From Verrucomicrobiota bacterium (GTDB lineage: Bacteria > Verrucomicrobiota > Lentisphaeria > Victivallales > Victivallaceae), in assembly GCA_023459755.1 (NCBI GenBank), contig JAEWSS010000206.1:1-5367 (forward strand): a stretch of 5,367 nucleotides of DNA. Direction: 5' to 3'. Position numbers and translations under genes: made by a program. The notes under the pieces are model-generated. The model was not told the DNA's origin. It saw nothing but the letters and a program-made list of their open reading frames with translations, and searched no databases. Position 1 is the first letter of the stretch, and every line of letters begins with the position of its first letter. Shown here in pieces: positions 5,362 to 5,367 of this stretch.

Positions 5362-5367
5362 ATGCCG
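5362..5367 (+). CDS. Start of the next gene (first two codons only)
   Basis: ATG CCG at the right edge follows a near-perfect Shine-Dalgarno AGGAGG (5351-5356) with a 5-nt gap. Nothing can be said about the product. The strong ribosome site and the preceding hairpin support a real start. Confidence 0.5.

Overview
The window most resembles a Lentisphaerota (Victivallis-like) or related Planctomycetes-Verrucomicrobia-Chlamydiae genome. The main evidence is the 5' fragment, which ends in the H-X9-DG motif of prepilin-type proteins, a family greatly expanded in those phyla. It is followed by secretin-like proteins of an unusual, short type. The taxonomic call is inference. Coding regions are moderately GC-rich with many GCC, GGC, CCG and AAC codons, and every credible gene is on the + strand.

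Layout: (1) 1-231 is the 3' end of an H-X9-DG prepilin-like gene, closed by an intrinsic terminator (257-307). (2) 308-528 is an AT-rich, non-coding promoter and leader region. It holds a possible second terminator, a weak TATAAC -10 candidate and a folded 5' leader just ahead of a strong Shine-Dalgarno sequence. (3) 529-4998 is a compact four-gene unit. It has two divergent, tandem secretin-family exported proteins (529-1968 and 1971-3578, 2 nt apart), then a PstS-type phosphate-binding protein (3653-4654), then an unrecognised 115-residue protein (4651-4998) that overlaps the pstS stop by 4 nt (ATGA). (4) 5012-5082 holds two strong hairpins that close the unit. (5) 5083-5361 is a non-coding stretch. 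It has two copies of a 33-nt identical direct repeat (69-nt period), a minus-strand intrinsic terminator between the copies, and a 13-bp hairpin whose 3' arm runs into the Shine-Dalgarno sequence of the next gene, of which only ATG CCG (5362-5367) is visible.

How the parts may work together: both secretin-like proteins and PstS carry Sec signal peptides, so the unit appears to build an envelope complex. An export or pilus-type channel would be co-produced with a periplasmic phosphate-binding protein and a small cytoplasmic protein. No pstC, pstA, pstB or phoU is present, and no secretion ATPase or inner-membrane platform gene. The pairing of secretin-like proteins with an isolated PstS, and the structured non-coding region before the last gene, are the parts most worth following up. 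No CRISPR array, tRNA, rRNA or transposase was found.
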